Shown one piece after another: positions 1 through 10,843 of a DNA stretch of 64,000 bases. The stretch comes from Roseovarius atlanticus. GTDB taxonomy: Bacteria; Pseudomonadota; Alphaproteobacteria; Rhodobacterales; Rhodobacteraceae. The notes beneath the pieces were generated by a model. The model was given only the letters and a program-made list of their open reading frames with translations. It had not been told where the DNA came from and ran no database searches. Numbering within the stretch: the stretch's first letter is position 1; each line of letters starts with the position of its first letter. The stretch covers positions 62,001-126,000 of the forward strand of contig NZ_LAXJ01000007.1 in the NCBI RefSeq assembly GCF_001441615.1, given 5' to 3'. The position numbers were made by a program, and so were the translations under genes.

Positions 1-639
1 CTGCACGATCAGCACGCCCCCCTTCAGCACCACCGACAGCTTGCCGCCCATGTTCTCCCACATGCCCGCCGTCTTGCGCCAGAACTTGCGGTGCGACGGC
101 GGCTGGTAGAGTGCCGTCACATGCCGCTCGGGCAGGAAGTTCCGGGTCTTCAGCTGCGCCTCCAGCTGGCTCTGGCTATAGGGCCGACCGTACCCGAACG
201 GCGTCCGGTCGCTGCGCGACCACAAGCCCGCCCGGTTCGGCACCACGAACAGCGCCGATCCCCCCGGCCCCAGCACCCGCCAGCATTCCTCCAACAGCTC
301 GCCGGGCCGCTCGCAGGTCTCCAACCCATGCACCAGCATCAGCTTGTCGACCCGCCCCGTTTCCAGCGGCCACAGGGTTTCCTCGCACAGAACGCTGATA
401 TTGGGCTTGTCGGCGGGCCAGTGAATCACCCCCTGCGGCGCCGGCATCAGCGCGATCACCCGCCGGCTGTCCTTCAGGTAGGGCCGCAGGAACGGCACGG
501 CAAAGCCGTAACCGGCCACCGTCTGCCCCTTCGCCTCGGGCCACAGCGCCCGGATCTCGGCGCCCACGGCGTTCTGCACCGCACGCCCCAGCGGGTTGCG
601 GTAATAGAAATTCCTCAGGTCCTGCACATCCAGATGCAT
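1..639 (-). CDS. Class I SAM-dependent methyltransferase, 3' end outside window
   Basis: An open frame of 213 codons runs from an ATG at 639 on the minus strand off the left edge of the window, so the C-terminus is missing. The N-terminus begins [21 protein letters not shown] Rossmann-like order follows: a VAGYG-type glycine region near residue 45, an acidic/hydrophobic strand, then KLMLVHGLE and a [12 protein letters not shown] segment typical of class I methyltransferases (about residues 105-135). It is divergent from gloB, whose start is 64 bp away, so the two probably share the intergenic promoter region. The substrate cannot be told from the sequence. The fold is fairly sure, the function open. 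Confidence 0.8.
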   Translation of the reverse strand, partial: MHLDVQDLRNFYYRNPLGRAVQNAVGAEIRALWPEAKGQTVAGYGFAVPFLRPYLKDSRRVIALMPAPQGVIHWPADKPNISVLCEETLWPLETGRVDKLMLVHGLETCERPGELLEECWRVLGPGGSALFVVPNRAGLWSRSDRTPFGYGRPYSQSQLEAQLKTRNFLPERHVTALYQPPSHRKFWRKTAGMWENMGGKLSVVLKGGVLIVQ

Positions 640-703
640 TGCAGCCCGCGCCCCGATCCGTCACTCTCGGGGCAAACATAACCACGAATTCAAGGATGGA
701 CCA

Positions 704-1471
704 ATGACATTGCAGATCGAAACCGTCCCGTGCCTTTCGGACAACTACGCCTTTCTCGCGCACGACTCTGAAACCGGCGACACCGCCGTGGTGGACGTCC
801 CCGAGGCCGCGCCGATCCTTGCCGCCCTCGCCGACAAGGGCTGGAAAGCCACGCATATCCTGATCACCCACCACCACGCCGACCATGTGCAGGGCCTCGA
901 CGAACTTCTGGCGCAGCACAAGGCACAGGTCGTCGGCCACGCCGCCGACGCCTCGCGCCTGCCAAAACTCGATATTGCACTGAATGACGGCGACACCGTC
1001 ACCATCGGCTCGGACACAGGCACCGTGATGGACGTCTCGGGCCACACCGTCGGCCATATCGCCTTTCACTTCCCGGGCAGCAAGGTCGCCTTCACCGCCG
1101 ACAGCCTGATGGCCCTGGGCTGTGGCCGTGTCTTCGAGGGCACCATGCCTCAGATGTGGGACAGCCTGTCGAAGCTGGCCGCCTTGCCGCCCGACACCAC
1201 CATCTGCTCGGGCCATGAATACACCGCCGCCAACGGGCGTTTCGCGGTCACTATTGATCCGGACAACCCGGCGCTTATATCAAGGGTCAAGGCGGTCGAA
1301 GCCGCCCGCGATCAAGGGAAACCGACCGTTCCCTCCACCCTGTCCGAAGAACTGGCCACCAACCCCTTCCTGCGTGCCACCGATCCCGCCGTACAGGCGC
1401 ATCTGGGCATGACGGGCGCAGACGCCGCCGACGTGTTCGCCGAGATCCGCACCCGAAAGGATAACTTTTAG
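704..1471 (+). CDS. gloB: Hydroxyacylglutathione hydrolase (glyoxalase II)
   Basis: A metallo-beta-lactamase-fold enzyme of 255 residues, the usual length for glyoxalase II, which hydrolyses S-D-lactoylglutathione to D-lactate and glutathione in methylglyoxal detoxification. The metal-binding signature THHHADH lies at residues 55-61. Further motifs are the GHTVGH histidine near 112-117, CGRVFEGT and the GHEYT histidine. The C-terminal region expected for glutathione binding is present and ends normally in RKDNF. It starts at ATG 704, divergent from the methyltransferase. The next gene, clpA, lies 187 bp downstream and probably has its own promoter. Confidence 0.94.
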   Translation: MTLQIETVPCLSDNYAFLAHDSETGDTAVVDVPEAAPILAALADKGWKATHILITHHHADHVQGLDELLAQHKAQVVGHAADASRLPKLDIALNDGDTVTIGSDTGTVMDVSGHTVGHIAFHFPGSKVAFTADSLMALGCGRVFEGTMPQMWDSLSKLAALPPDTTICSGHEYTAANGRFAVTIDPDNPALISRVKAVEAARDQGKPTVPSTLSEELATNPFLRATDPAVQAHLGMTGADAADVFAEIRTRKDNF

Positions 1472-1658
1472 GCACGCCCGCCGGGGCGGCCAAATTGTCA
1501 CGGGACGGCCTGCAAAAGCAGCTTTTGTAAGATCGGAAAGGGAAAAGTGAACGGGTTTGGAAAAAAAGTCCTTGAAGGCTGGCCTGTATCGACCAAACTT
1601 TAATCATATAAGGCGAAGGTCGCGGGACCGGCCCTAGCCCAAGCAGAGGGAGCACACC

Positions 1659-3992
<2,334 letters not shown>

Positions 3993-4021
3993 CGCGCGCG
4001 AAAGCTTTGCGATAAGAATTG

Positions 4022-4053
4022 AAACGGGCGGCACCCACCAGGCCGCCCGTTTT
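4022..4053 (+). terminator. Rho-independent terminator of clpA
   Basis: A perfect 11-bp inverted repeat, AAACGGGCGGC / GCCGCCCGTTT, with a 9-base loop, begins about 30 bases after the clpA stop and ends in a T-run. The hairpin covers the TTG at 4019 that would otherwise extend the next reading frame, which argues that the M23 peptidase starts further downstream at 4085. Confidence 0.9.
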
Positions 4054-4084
4054 CACGTCCACCCCCGTCTTCCGAGGTGCCCCG

Positions 4085-5068
4085 TTGCCGACCTTGCCCA
4101 GATCCGCCCTCGCCGCCGCCCTCTTCACGCTGGCCACCCCCGCGCTGGCCGAATCGCCGACCCTCGCGCTGCCCATCGACTGCGCCCTGGGTCAGACCTG
4201 CTATATTGAGGATTACGTCGATCTCGATCCCGGTCCCGGTCAGCACGATTACATGTGCAGTTTAAAAAGCCGCGACGACCACCGCGGCACCGACATTCAC
4301 CTCCTGTCGTTCGAGGCGATGGAGACAGGCGTCAACGTCCTTGCCGCCGCCCCGGGCCGCGTCGCCGCCCTGCGCGACGGGATGCCCGACACCCCCGTCA
4401 CCGAAGACACCCGCGACGCCATCGCGGGCCGCGAATGCGGCAACGCCGTGCGCATCGACCACGGCAGCGGCTGGCAAACGCTCTATTGCCACATGAAAAA
4501 CGGCTCCATCGCCGTCACCGAGGGACAGCAGGTCGACAGCGGCACGCCCCTGGGCCAGGTCGGCCTCAGCGGCCTGACCAACGCGCCCCATATCCACCTG
4601 TCGGTCCTCAAGGACGGCGACATTATCGACCCGTTCCTGCCCGACGCCGAACCGGGCGTCTGCGGCACCGCCACCGGTCCGGGCCTCTGGGCCACCGCCC
4701 TGCCCTATGACCGCGCGGGCCTCTTCACCGCCGGCTTCTCGACCGCCGTGCCCGATTTCGACGCGGTCAAATCCGGCGACGCCCGCGTCACCGAGACCAC
4801 GCCCGATACGCCGCTGGTGATCTACGGCCACGTCTTTTATGCCCAGCCCGGCGACACCATGCGCGTCACTGCCTCGGGTCCCGAAGGCGAGATCTTCTAT
4901 CATACCGAGACACTCGACGCCCCGCAGGCCCAGCTCTTCCGCGCCTATGGCCGCCGCGCCCCCGAGGGCGGCTGGCCCCCCGGTGCCTATCGCGGCTACG
5001 TGACCCTGGAACGCGCGGGCCAGGTGCTGGCCAACCGCCACGCCGACATCATCGTGCTGGCCGAGTAG
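4085..5068 (+). CDS. Secreted M23-family (LytM) metallopeptidase
   Basis: A 327-residue protein starting at TTG 4085, chosen because an upstream TTG lies inside the clpA terminator and because this start gives a clean signal peptide (MPTLPRSALAAALFTLATPALA). The LytM zinc site is complete: H66 and D70 in DHRGTD, H136 in LYCHM, and the HxH pair H169/H171 in APHIHLS. It should therefore be an active peptidoglycan endopeptidase or a murein hydrolase acting in the periplasm. A domain of unknown role follows (about 185-327). Its stop is only 20 bp from the stop of the convergent OmpA-domain gene, which is also likely to contact peptidoglycan. Confidence 0.88.
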   Translation: MPTLPRSALAAALFTLATPALAESPTLALPIDCALGQTCYIEDYVDLDPGPGQHDYMCSLKSRDDHRGTDIHLLSFEAMETGVNVLAAAPGRVAALRDGMPDTPVTEDTRDAIAGRECGNAVRIDHGSGWQTLYCHMKNGSIAVTEGQQVDSGTPLGQVGLSGLTNAPHIHLSVLKDGDIIDPFLPDAEPGVCGTATGPGLWATALPYDRAGLFTAGFSTAVPDFDAVKSGDARVTETTPDTPLVIYGHVFYAQPGDTMRVTASGPEGEIFYHTETLDAPQAQLFRAYGRRAPEGGWPPGAYRGYVTLERAGQVLANRHADIIVLAE

Positions 5069-5088
5069 CGCCGCTGGTATCGCCGCGC

Positions 5089-7203
5089 CTATTTCTCCGT
5101 CAGCTTCAGCTCGATCCGCCGGTTCTGCGCCCGCGCCTCGGGCGTGTCGGCGGGGTTGATCGGCTGGTACTGCCCGAACCCGTTGGCCGACAGCCGTTCG
5201 GGCGGCAGGCCCAGGAAATTCACCAGATACCGCACCACCGACAACGCCCGCGCCTGGCTGAGATCCCAGTTGTCCTCGAACTGCGCGCCGGGCCGCACCG
5301 GCACGTCGTCGGTATGCCCGTCCACCTGGATCACCCAGTCGATATCCTCGGGGATATTCTCGGCCACCGTGCGCAGGATGTCGGCCACCTTGGCCAATTC
5401 GCCCTCGCCCGCGTCCGACAGCTGCGCCTCGCCCTGCGCGAACAGCACCTCGGACGAAAACACGAACCGGTCGCCCACGATCCGCACGCCTTCCTGCTCT
5501 TCCAGCAACTGCCGCAACCGGCCAAAGAATTCCGACCGGAATTTCTCAAGGTCCGCGCGTTCCGCCTCCAGCCGCTTGCGCTCGGCTTCCTCCAGCTCGC
5601 GCCGCCGCCGCTCTTCGGCCGCCACCCGCGCCAGCGCGGTGTTCAACTCGTTGCCCAGCGATTGCAGCTGCACATCCGCCGCCGCCTCGCGCGCCTTGGC
5701 ATCGTCCAGCAGCGCCTGCAACTGCCCCAGCTGATCGCGCAGCGCCCGCACCTGCTGGTTCAACAGCGCCTCTTCCTCCTGCGCCTCATCGGCCAGCGAA
5801 CGCTGCCGGTCCAGCTCCGCCTGCACCTGCCCCAGCATCGCCGCCCGCTGCTCGGATTCCGTCAGCCGCGCCTCGGCCTCTTCCTCGGCAGCCAGCTTCG
5901 CCGCCAGCGCCGCGGCCAGCTGCGCGCGCACATCCTCGGCCGACAGCGCCTCGGCATTGGCCGCTTCGTTGGCCGCGATCAGCGATGCTATGCGTTTCTC
6001 CCGCGCCGCCACATCCGCCTCCAGCGCAGTCACCTGGCGCTGCAAATCCGCGATCAGGTCGGCATTCTCCACCGCCTCGTTCTCCGCAGCGGTCTTGGCC
6101 GCCAGTGCCTCGGCCAGCCGCTCTTCCAGGCTCGCCGCCGTCTGCGCCGCCTCGCCGCTGTCCTCGCGCAACGCGGCCAGTTCCGCCTCGGTCTCGCTCA
6201 GCCGAAGCTGCAACTCCTCTGCCCGCACCGTCTCGGAGTCCACGTCGGCCAACGCCTGCGCCAGCTCCGCCTCCAGTGCCGTCAACTCCGAGCGGCGCAA
6301 CTCGCGCCCGCTTTCGGCCTCCGCCAGCGCCGCCTCGGCCTCCTGCTGCGCCATCAGCGCCGCGGCCAGCCGCACGTCCAGATCCTCCTGCGCGTCCTCG
6401 GCCGCGGCCAGCATGGCCAGCGTTTCCTCCGCTTTGCGCCGTTGTTCCTCCAGCGCCAGCGTCATCGCCGTCAGCTCGGCATCGGCGTTCTCCAACCGGT
6501 CGCGCAAGGCCTCCGCCGCCGCCGCCTCGGCCAGCCGCGCCTTCTCCTCGTCGGACAATTGCGCCTGCAAATCCTCGACCTGCGCGGTCAGCTCCGCCTG
6601 CGCCGCGTCGTCCTCCTCGGCCGCGCTGCGCAATTCCGCGATCATCGCCTCCAGCGCATCGGCCTGCGCCGCGGCCAGCCGCGCGGCCTCTTCCTGCGCA
6701 TCGATCTCGTCGCGCAGCCCCGCCAGTGCCAGTTGCAACTGCTCCTGCTCACTCAGCAACTCCTCGCGCTGACCTTCCAGATCGGCAATCGTGCCAAGGT
6801 TCTCGTCGCGCTGCGCCAGCAGCCCCGCCACCTGTTCCTCGAAACTGGCGATCCGCGCCTCAGCCTCGGCAATCTGCGATTCCTGTGCCGCGATCAGCGC
6901 CGCCTGCTGCTCCTGCCGCTGGCGCGCGTCGCCCAGCGTCGCGGTCAGCGCACCCACCCGCTCGGTCAGCGTGGCGTTGCGGTCCTGTTCCAGCCCCAGC
7001 GCCCGGCTCAGCGCCGCGACCTCGTTCGACAGCTCGTCCAGCCGGCTTTCCTGTCCGCTGATCGTCTCGCGCAGCACGAATTGCACCACCATGAAGATGG
7101 TCAGCACGAACATCAGGACCAACAAAAGCCCCGTCATCGCATCCACGAATCCCGGCCAGATCGAGGCTTGGAACCGTGCGCCAGTGCGCCGTGACAGGGC
7201 CAT
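5089..7203 (-). CDS. Inner-membrane coiled-coil protein with C-terminal OmpA/MotB peptidoglycan-binding domain
   Basis: A 704-residue protein. One N-terminal transmembrane helix (about 20-45, preceded by a WPGFVDAMTGLLLVLMFVL MotB-like segment) is followed by some 480 residues of Ala/Glu/Leu-rich heptad sequence predicting a very long periplasmic coiled coil. It ends with an OmpA-like domain (about 560-704) containing VDGHTDDVPV and LSQARALSVVRYL. It starts 3 bp after the stop of the ExbB/MotA-like gene. This resembles a MotA/MotB or ExbB/ExbD ion-driven stator pair in which the B subunit reaches across the periplasm to peptidoglycan. The substrate or output is unknown. No flagellar genes are nearby. 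Confidence 0.82.
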   Translation of the reverse strand: MALSRRTGARFQASIWPGFVDAMTGLLLVLMFVLTIFMVVQFVLRETISGQESRLDELSNEVAALSRALGLEQDRNATLTERVGALTATLGDARQRQEQQAALIAAQESQIAEAEARIASFEEQVAGLLAQRDENLGTIADLEGQREELLSEQEQLQLALAGLRDEIDAQEEAARLAAAQADALEAMIAELRSAAEEDDAAQAELTAQVEDLQAQLSDEEKARLAEAAAAEALRDRLENADAELTAMTLALEEQRRKAEETLAMLAAAEDAQEDLDVRLAAALMAQQEAEAALAEAESGRELRRSELTALEAELAQALADVDSETVRAEELQLRLSETEAELAALREDSGEAAQTAASLEERLAEALAAKTAAENEAVENADLIADLQRQVTALEADVAAREKRIASLIAANEAANAEALSAEDVRAQLAAALAAKLAAEEEAEARLTESEQRAAMLGQVQAELDRQRSLADEAQEEEALLNQQVRALRDQLGQLQALLDDAKAREAAADVQLQSLGNELNTALARVAAEERRRRELEEAERKRLEAERADLEKFRSEFFGRLRQLLEEQEGVRIVGDRFVFSSEVLFAQGEAQLSDAGEGELAKVADILRTVAENIPEDIDWVIQVDGHTDDVPVRPGAQFEDNWDLSQARALSVVRYLVNFLGLPPERLSANGFGQYQPINPADTPEARAQNRRIELKLTEK

Positions 7204-7206
7204 GGC

Positions 7207-8430
7207 CTAGCCTCCCTGCTCCCGTTCGGTGCGCCGCAGCGCCCTTGGTGCCGCCTCGGGTCTGCCATGGCTCGACGCCAGCTGCCCGATGGCCCGCGAC
7301 AGCGCGTTCAGGTCCGTGCGCAGCTCGCTCATGCTTTCCTGCCGCCCGGCGCTGATTTCCTCAAGAATGCGCAGCATCTGCACGTCGATCGACCGCAGCC
7401 GCATCCGGCTTTCGGCGTCGATCCCGCCGCTTTCACCCTCGTGGCTGGCCATCTGCCGGATCAGCTCTTCCTGCCCGTCCGCCACCCGCGTCAGCGCATC
7501 GTGCAAAGGCGCCGTATCGGTCAGCCTTTCGGTCAGCTTTTCCATCGAGTCCGCCAGAAGGCCCAGCTTTTCGTCCACCATCGCGCGGCTGACATCGGAT
7601 TGCGTCAGCATCAGCTGCAGGCTCTCCATCTGCTCGCCCATGTGATCGACAACGCTCGCCATCACGCCCGCCTCGCCGCCACCCTCGCCATCGCCCGAGG
7701 CCAGACCGACGCGCGTGATCGTCGACATCCACTCTTCCAGCTCGCGGTAGAACCGGTTCTGCCCGTGCCCCGCGAACAGCTCCAGCAGCCCCACGACCAA
7801 CGACCCGGCCAGACCCAGCAGCGAACTGGCAAAGGCCACGCCCATGCCGCCCAACTGCGATTCCAGCCCGGTCATCAGCCGGTTGAACACGTCCACGCCT
7901 TCCTCGCCGTCCTGCGGTGCCAGGCTGCGGATCGTGTCCACCACCGCCGGCACCGTCGTGGCCAGGCCATAGAACGTCCCCAGAAGCCCGAGGAAAATCA
8001 ACATGCTGGTGATATAGCGCGTGATTTCCCGCGCCTCGTCGATCCGCTGCGCCACCGAGTCGAGGATCGACCGCGCCGAGCCCGACGCGATCTTCATCCG
8101 CTTGCCGCGCTGCTTCAGCAGGGTCGCCAGCGGGGCCAGCAGCAGCGGCGCCTTGATATCCTGCGGGGTTTCGCGCTCGTGGACAAACCCCTCGATCCAG
8201 CGCACCGAGCCGATCAGCTGGTACATCTGCCAGAAACAGGCCACCACGCCGATGACGAATACGAACAGGATGAACCCGTTCAGATACGGGTTGGCCTGGA
8301 ACACCGGCAACACCCGCGGCAATGCGAAGAACGCGCCAAGCCCCGTCAGGGCCAGGACGATCAGCATCAGCGTGATCTGCCTTACGGGGTGTGAAAAGTT
8401 GGGCTCGACCTCACGGTCCGGCTGGTCCAT
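7207..8430 (-). CDS. ExbB/TolQ/MotA-like proton channel family protein
   Basis: A 407-residue membrane protein with two N-terminal transmembrane helices (about 18-38 and 48-68), a cytoplasmic loop, and two more helices (about 138-158 and 195-218). The last pair carries the FLGLLGTFYGLATTV and GGMGVAFASSLLGLAGSLVVGL segments typical of the MotA/TolQ/ExbB fold. The C-terminal third is polar and helical, probably a cytoplasmic coiled coil. It is first in a two-gene operon with the OmpA-domain protein 3 bp downstream. I infer an ion-motive-force-driven envelope machine. The combination resembles Zorya ZorA/ZorB, but no other Zorya gene is present. Confidence 0.82.
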   Translation of the reverse strand: MDQPDREVEPNFSHPVRQITLMLIVLALTGLGAFFALPRVLPVFQANPYLNGFILFVFVIGVVACFWQMYQLIGSVRWIEGFVHERETPQDIKAPLLLAPLATLLKQRGKRMKIASGSARSILDSVAQRIDEAREITRYITSMLIFLGLLGTFYGLATTVPAVVDTIRSLAPQDGEEGVDVFNRLMTGLESQLGGMGVAFASSLLGLAGSLVVGLLELFAGHGQNRFYRELEEWMSTITRVGLASGDGEGGGEAGVMASVVDHMGEQMESLQLMLTQSDVSRAMVDEKLGLLADSMEKLTERLTDTAPLHDALTRVADGQEELIRQMASHEGESGGIDAESRMRLRSIDVQMLRILEEISAGRQESMSELRTDLNALSRAIGQLASSHGRPEAAPRALRRTEREQGG

Positions 8431-8534
8431 CTGGACGGCTCCCGGCGCGGTTATTGTTTGGCGACACCCTACGCGTTAACCACTGTGAAGCCAAGGTTTT
8501 AAAGCGTTTCCGGCACCTTCGCCCGCGGGTCAGC

Positions 8535-9065
8535 TCAAACCCCGATCCCCTTCACTCGCCGCACCAGCCAGTCAAGCTCGGGGTCGTGGATGCCCAGCTC
8601 TTCCAGGTGCGCGACGGTCTGGAAGAGATACTCGTGGTTCGGCCCCCGCCCGCCATGGGCGCGGGCGATGATCCGGGCCTGTTCCTCCAGGTCCAGTCCG
8701 CCGCAATACTGCACGTGATCGGCGTCGATCACATAGGTCAGCGCCCGCACCTGCCGCCCGTCGCGCAGCATGATGTCCAGCTCCTTTTCCAGGTACGCCG
8801 CCGACACCAATTCCCGCTCGCGCAGATAGGCCAGAACCTTGTCCTCTTCGTCCTCGTGCACCGCCAAGGCAACACCCCGGCACAGTGCATCCGGGCTTTC
8901 GTCCAGCGCCAGCACAAGGCCCGGGTTCTCCTCGGTCCCGCGATGGTGGATCGAGCGCATACAGAAACTGCGGTGATAGCCCGGCAAGGCCGCCAGCACC
9001 CGCTGCACCGGCGTGAACCCGGGGTTCCACACCAGCGACCCATAGCCGAAGACCCACATCGTCAT
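8535..9065 (-). CDS. chaC: Gamma-glutamylcyclotransferase, ChaC family
   Basis: A 176-residue protein with the ChaC signature YGSLVWNPGF near the N-terminus (residues 8-17) and the conserved glutamate region YLEKELD around residue 90. The family cleaves glutathione to 5-oxoproline and Cys-Gly in the cytoplasm. The start is ATG 9065; an ATG two codons later is also possible. It is divergent from the DUF2125 gene. It lies about 100 bp from the ExbB-like gene and reads the same way, so it could be the first gene of that transcription unit, although no coupling is visible. Confidence 0.9.
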   Translation of the reverse strand: MTMWVFGYGSLVWNPGFTPVQRVLAALPGYHRSFCMRSIHHRGTEENPGLVLALDESPDALCRGVALAVHEDEEDKVLAYLRERELVSAAYLEKELDIMLRDGRQVRALTYVIDADHVQYCGGLDLEEQARIIARAHGGRGPNHEYLFQTVAHLEELGIHDPELDWLVRRVKGIGV

Positions 9066-9148
9066 TTTTCCGCTCCTTGCGCTTTCCCCTGCCCCCTAAT
9101 CACTTTAGATACCTCACGGCAAGGGCTCGGAAGAAGGCTGATAGGCAG

Positions 9149-10153
9149 ATGCGCGGCATGTTGATCCTGATCGTGGTGGCGGCCCTGGCATGGTCCGTCT
9201 ACTGGGCCGTGGGCTCCACCGGTGCCACCAAGGCGTTCGAGGCCTGGTTCGAGGGCCGACGCGCCGATGGCTGGGTGGCCGAGTATTCCGATCTCACAAC
9301 CCGCGGCTTTCCCAACCGCTTCGACAGCACGTTCACCGATGTCACCCTCGCCGACCCCGACACCGGCCTGGCGTGGGAGGCCCCGTTCTTCCAGGTCTTC
9401 GCGCTCAGCTACAAGCCCAACCACATCATCGCCGTCTGGCCCGATCATCAGTTGATCGCGACGCCCCAGGCCAAGTACGACGTGACCAGCACCGACATGC
9501 GCGCCAGCCTCGTCACCCGCCCCGCGCCGGGCCTGCCGCTCGAACGGCTGACCCTGACGGCCGAGGACCTCGCGGTGCAGCCCGACACCACCGTCCAGCC
9601 GACCACCGCCGACAGCCTGACGCTTGCCGCCGAGCGCACGACCGCGTCCGACAGCAGCTACCGCTTCGGCCTCACCGCCGACGGCTTTTCCCCCGCGCTC
9701 GACTGGCGGGTCAAGGTCGATCCCGGCGACACCCTGCCCGACTCGCTCGAGGCGCTGTCGCTCGACATGACCGTGGACTTCGACAAACCCTGGGACCTTT
9801 CTGCGATCGAGGACGCCCGCCCCCAGCCCAACCGCATCGACCTCAAACTGGCCGAGGCCCGCTGGGGCCGGTTGGAACTGCAGGCGGCGGGCGAGGTGAC
9901 GGTCGACGCCGCCGGCATCCCCACCGGCGAGATCACCGTCAAGGCCCGCAACTGGCGCGACATCCTGCGCCTGGCCACCGACAGCGGCGCGCTGCCACAG
10001 GCCTTCGCCGGCACGCTCGAGGATGGCCTCGCGCTGGTGTCGCAGATGGCCGGCAACCCCAAGACTCTCGACGTTCCGCTGGGCCTGCGCGACGGCCGCG
10101 TGTTCCTGGGCCCGGTGCCTCTCGGCCCGGCCCCGGTGCTACGCCTCCGCTAG
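9149..10153 (+). CDS. DUF2125 family membrane-anchored protein
   Basis: A 334-residue protein beginning MRGMLILIVVAALAWSVYW, a single N-terminal transmembrane anchor followed by a beta-rich extracytoplasmic domain. The RADGWVAEYSDLTTRGFPNRFD segment is typical of DUF2125, found across alphaproteobacteria with no assigned function. The frame stays open to a TTG at 9077, but that lies close to the divergent chaC start. The ATG at 9149 places the membrane segment at the N-terminus as expected. The stop is followed by a pair of AT-rich palindromes shared with the convergent extensin-like gene. Confidence 0.82.
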   Translation: MRGMLILIVVAALAWSVYWAVGSTGATKAFEAWFEGRRADGWVAEYSDLTTRGFPNRFDSTFTDVTLADPDTGLAWEAPFFQVFALSYKPNHIIAVWPDHQLIATPQAKYDVTSTDMRASLVTRPAPGLPLERLTLTAEDLAVQPDTTVQPTTADSLTLAAERTTASDSSYRFGLTADGFSPALDWRVKVDPGDTLPDSLEALSLDMTVDFDKPWDLSAIEDARPQPNRIDLKLAEARWGRLELQAAGEVTVDAAGIPTGEITVKARNWRDILRLATDSGALPQAFAGTLEDGLALVSQMAGNPKTLDVPLGLRDGRVFLGPVPLGPAPVLRLR

Positions 10154-10178
10154 CGTTTCCGGGAAACACGCCGGAGGA

Positions 10179-10225
10179 AAAAGATTTCGAAATCTTTTGC
10201 CAAATCTTTTCCTCGAAAAGATTTG
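10179..10225. repeat. Double AT-rich palindrome between convergent genes
   Basis: A perfect 20-bp palindrome, AAAAGATTTCGAAATCTTTT, at 10179-10198 is followed two bases later by a 10-bp inverted repeat, CAAATCTTTT / AAAAGATTTG, with a 5-base spacer (10201-10225). It stands out from the GC-rich surroundings and lies 3' of both the DUF2125 gene and the extensin-like gene. The stem arms contain T-runs, so it could act as a bidirectional terminator. Similar paired palindromes lie at 45569, 48885, 59041 and 62934. Confidence 0.8.
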
Positions 10226-10232
10226 CCCCGCC

Positions 10233-10838
10233 CTACCGGCAGTACGACCCGTTGCGGTGCTCCGCCGTATCGAAATGGAAGTGATCGCGGTGGTACCCGT
10301 CCGATCCCGGCCCCAGAACCGTGCCGAACGGCCCGCAGGCCGACCCGTGCAACTGCCGCAGGATCTTGCCGCGCTTGCCCGTGCCCCAGTCGTTCAGCAC
10401 CGAGATATCCGTGCCGTCCCGCAACAGGAACGCCGAGATGTCGATCGCGTTGCCCTTGGAATGCTCCGACAGCCGCGCGCCGCGCTTGTGATTGCGCGTC
10501 CGGCACACGTAATGCGCGGCGACCTTCAGGCTTCTGACACCGCCGCCCGTGTCCCCGACGATGGGCTTCATGTCGTTCTGCACCCAGGCGTTCAGCGTCC
10601 GCGCCGTGCGGCAGTTCATCGTCGCGGGCTGGCTCAGCAGAACCCCGCCGACCGCATCCACCTCGACCGCGTCGGCGATCCCGCAGGCGCCGTTGCCCGG
10701 CACGTCTCCGACCACCACGCCCTGGATCGACGGATCGCCACAGACAGCCCCCCGCGTGACCAGTTCGGGGTCATCCCTGTCGCCACCGCCAAACGAACAA
10801 CTCGCCAGAAAGACTGGAAAAATCCACGCCAGACGCAT
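10233..10838 (-). CDS. Extensin-like family lipoprotein
   Basis: A 201-residue protein starting at ATG 10838, with an N-terminal lipobox (FLASC, Cys at about residue 14), so probably a lipoprotein. The body matches the extensin-like (D-Ala-D-Ala carboxypeptidase-fold) family. It has paired cysteines, LSEHSKGNAIDISAF around residues 120-135, and a C-terminal HRDHFHFDTAEHR segment whose histidines and aspartates look like a zinc site. A cell-wall role is likely. A longer reading frame exists upstream but overlaps tyrC in another phase; the gap to the tyrC stop is 5 bp, consistent with co-transcription from hisC. Confidence 0.85.
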   Translation of the reverse strand: MRLAWIFPVFLASCSFGGGDRDDPELVTRGAVCGDPSIQGVVVGDVPGNGACGIADAVEVDAVGGVLLSQPATMNCRTARTLNAWVQNDMKPIVGDTGGGVRSLKVAAHYVCRTRNHKRGARLSEHSKGNAIDISAFLLRDGTDISVLNDWGTGKRGKILRQLHGSACGPFGTVLGPGSDGYHRDHFHFDTAEHRNGSYCR

Positions 10839-10843
10839 CCTGC

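Noticed and set aside
4019-4084. N-terminal extension of the M23 peptidase from TTG 4019
   Set aside because: That stretch is the clpA terminator hairpin, and it would put 22 residues before the signal peptide.
5314-7194. A long plus-strand frame opposite the OmpA-domain gene
   Set aside because: Arg/Gln/Leu-rich antisense of the coiled-coil repeat; no family features, and the minus-strand gene is clearly real.
5089-8430. Zorya defence system
   Set aside because: ZorA/ZorB-like subunits are suggested, but no ZorC, helicase-nuclease ZorD or ZorE is adjacent, and neighbours are ordinary envelope genes.
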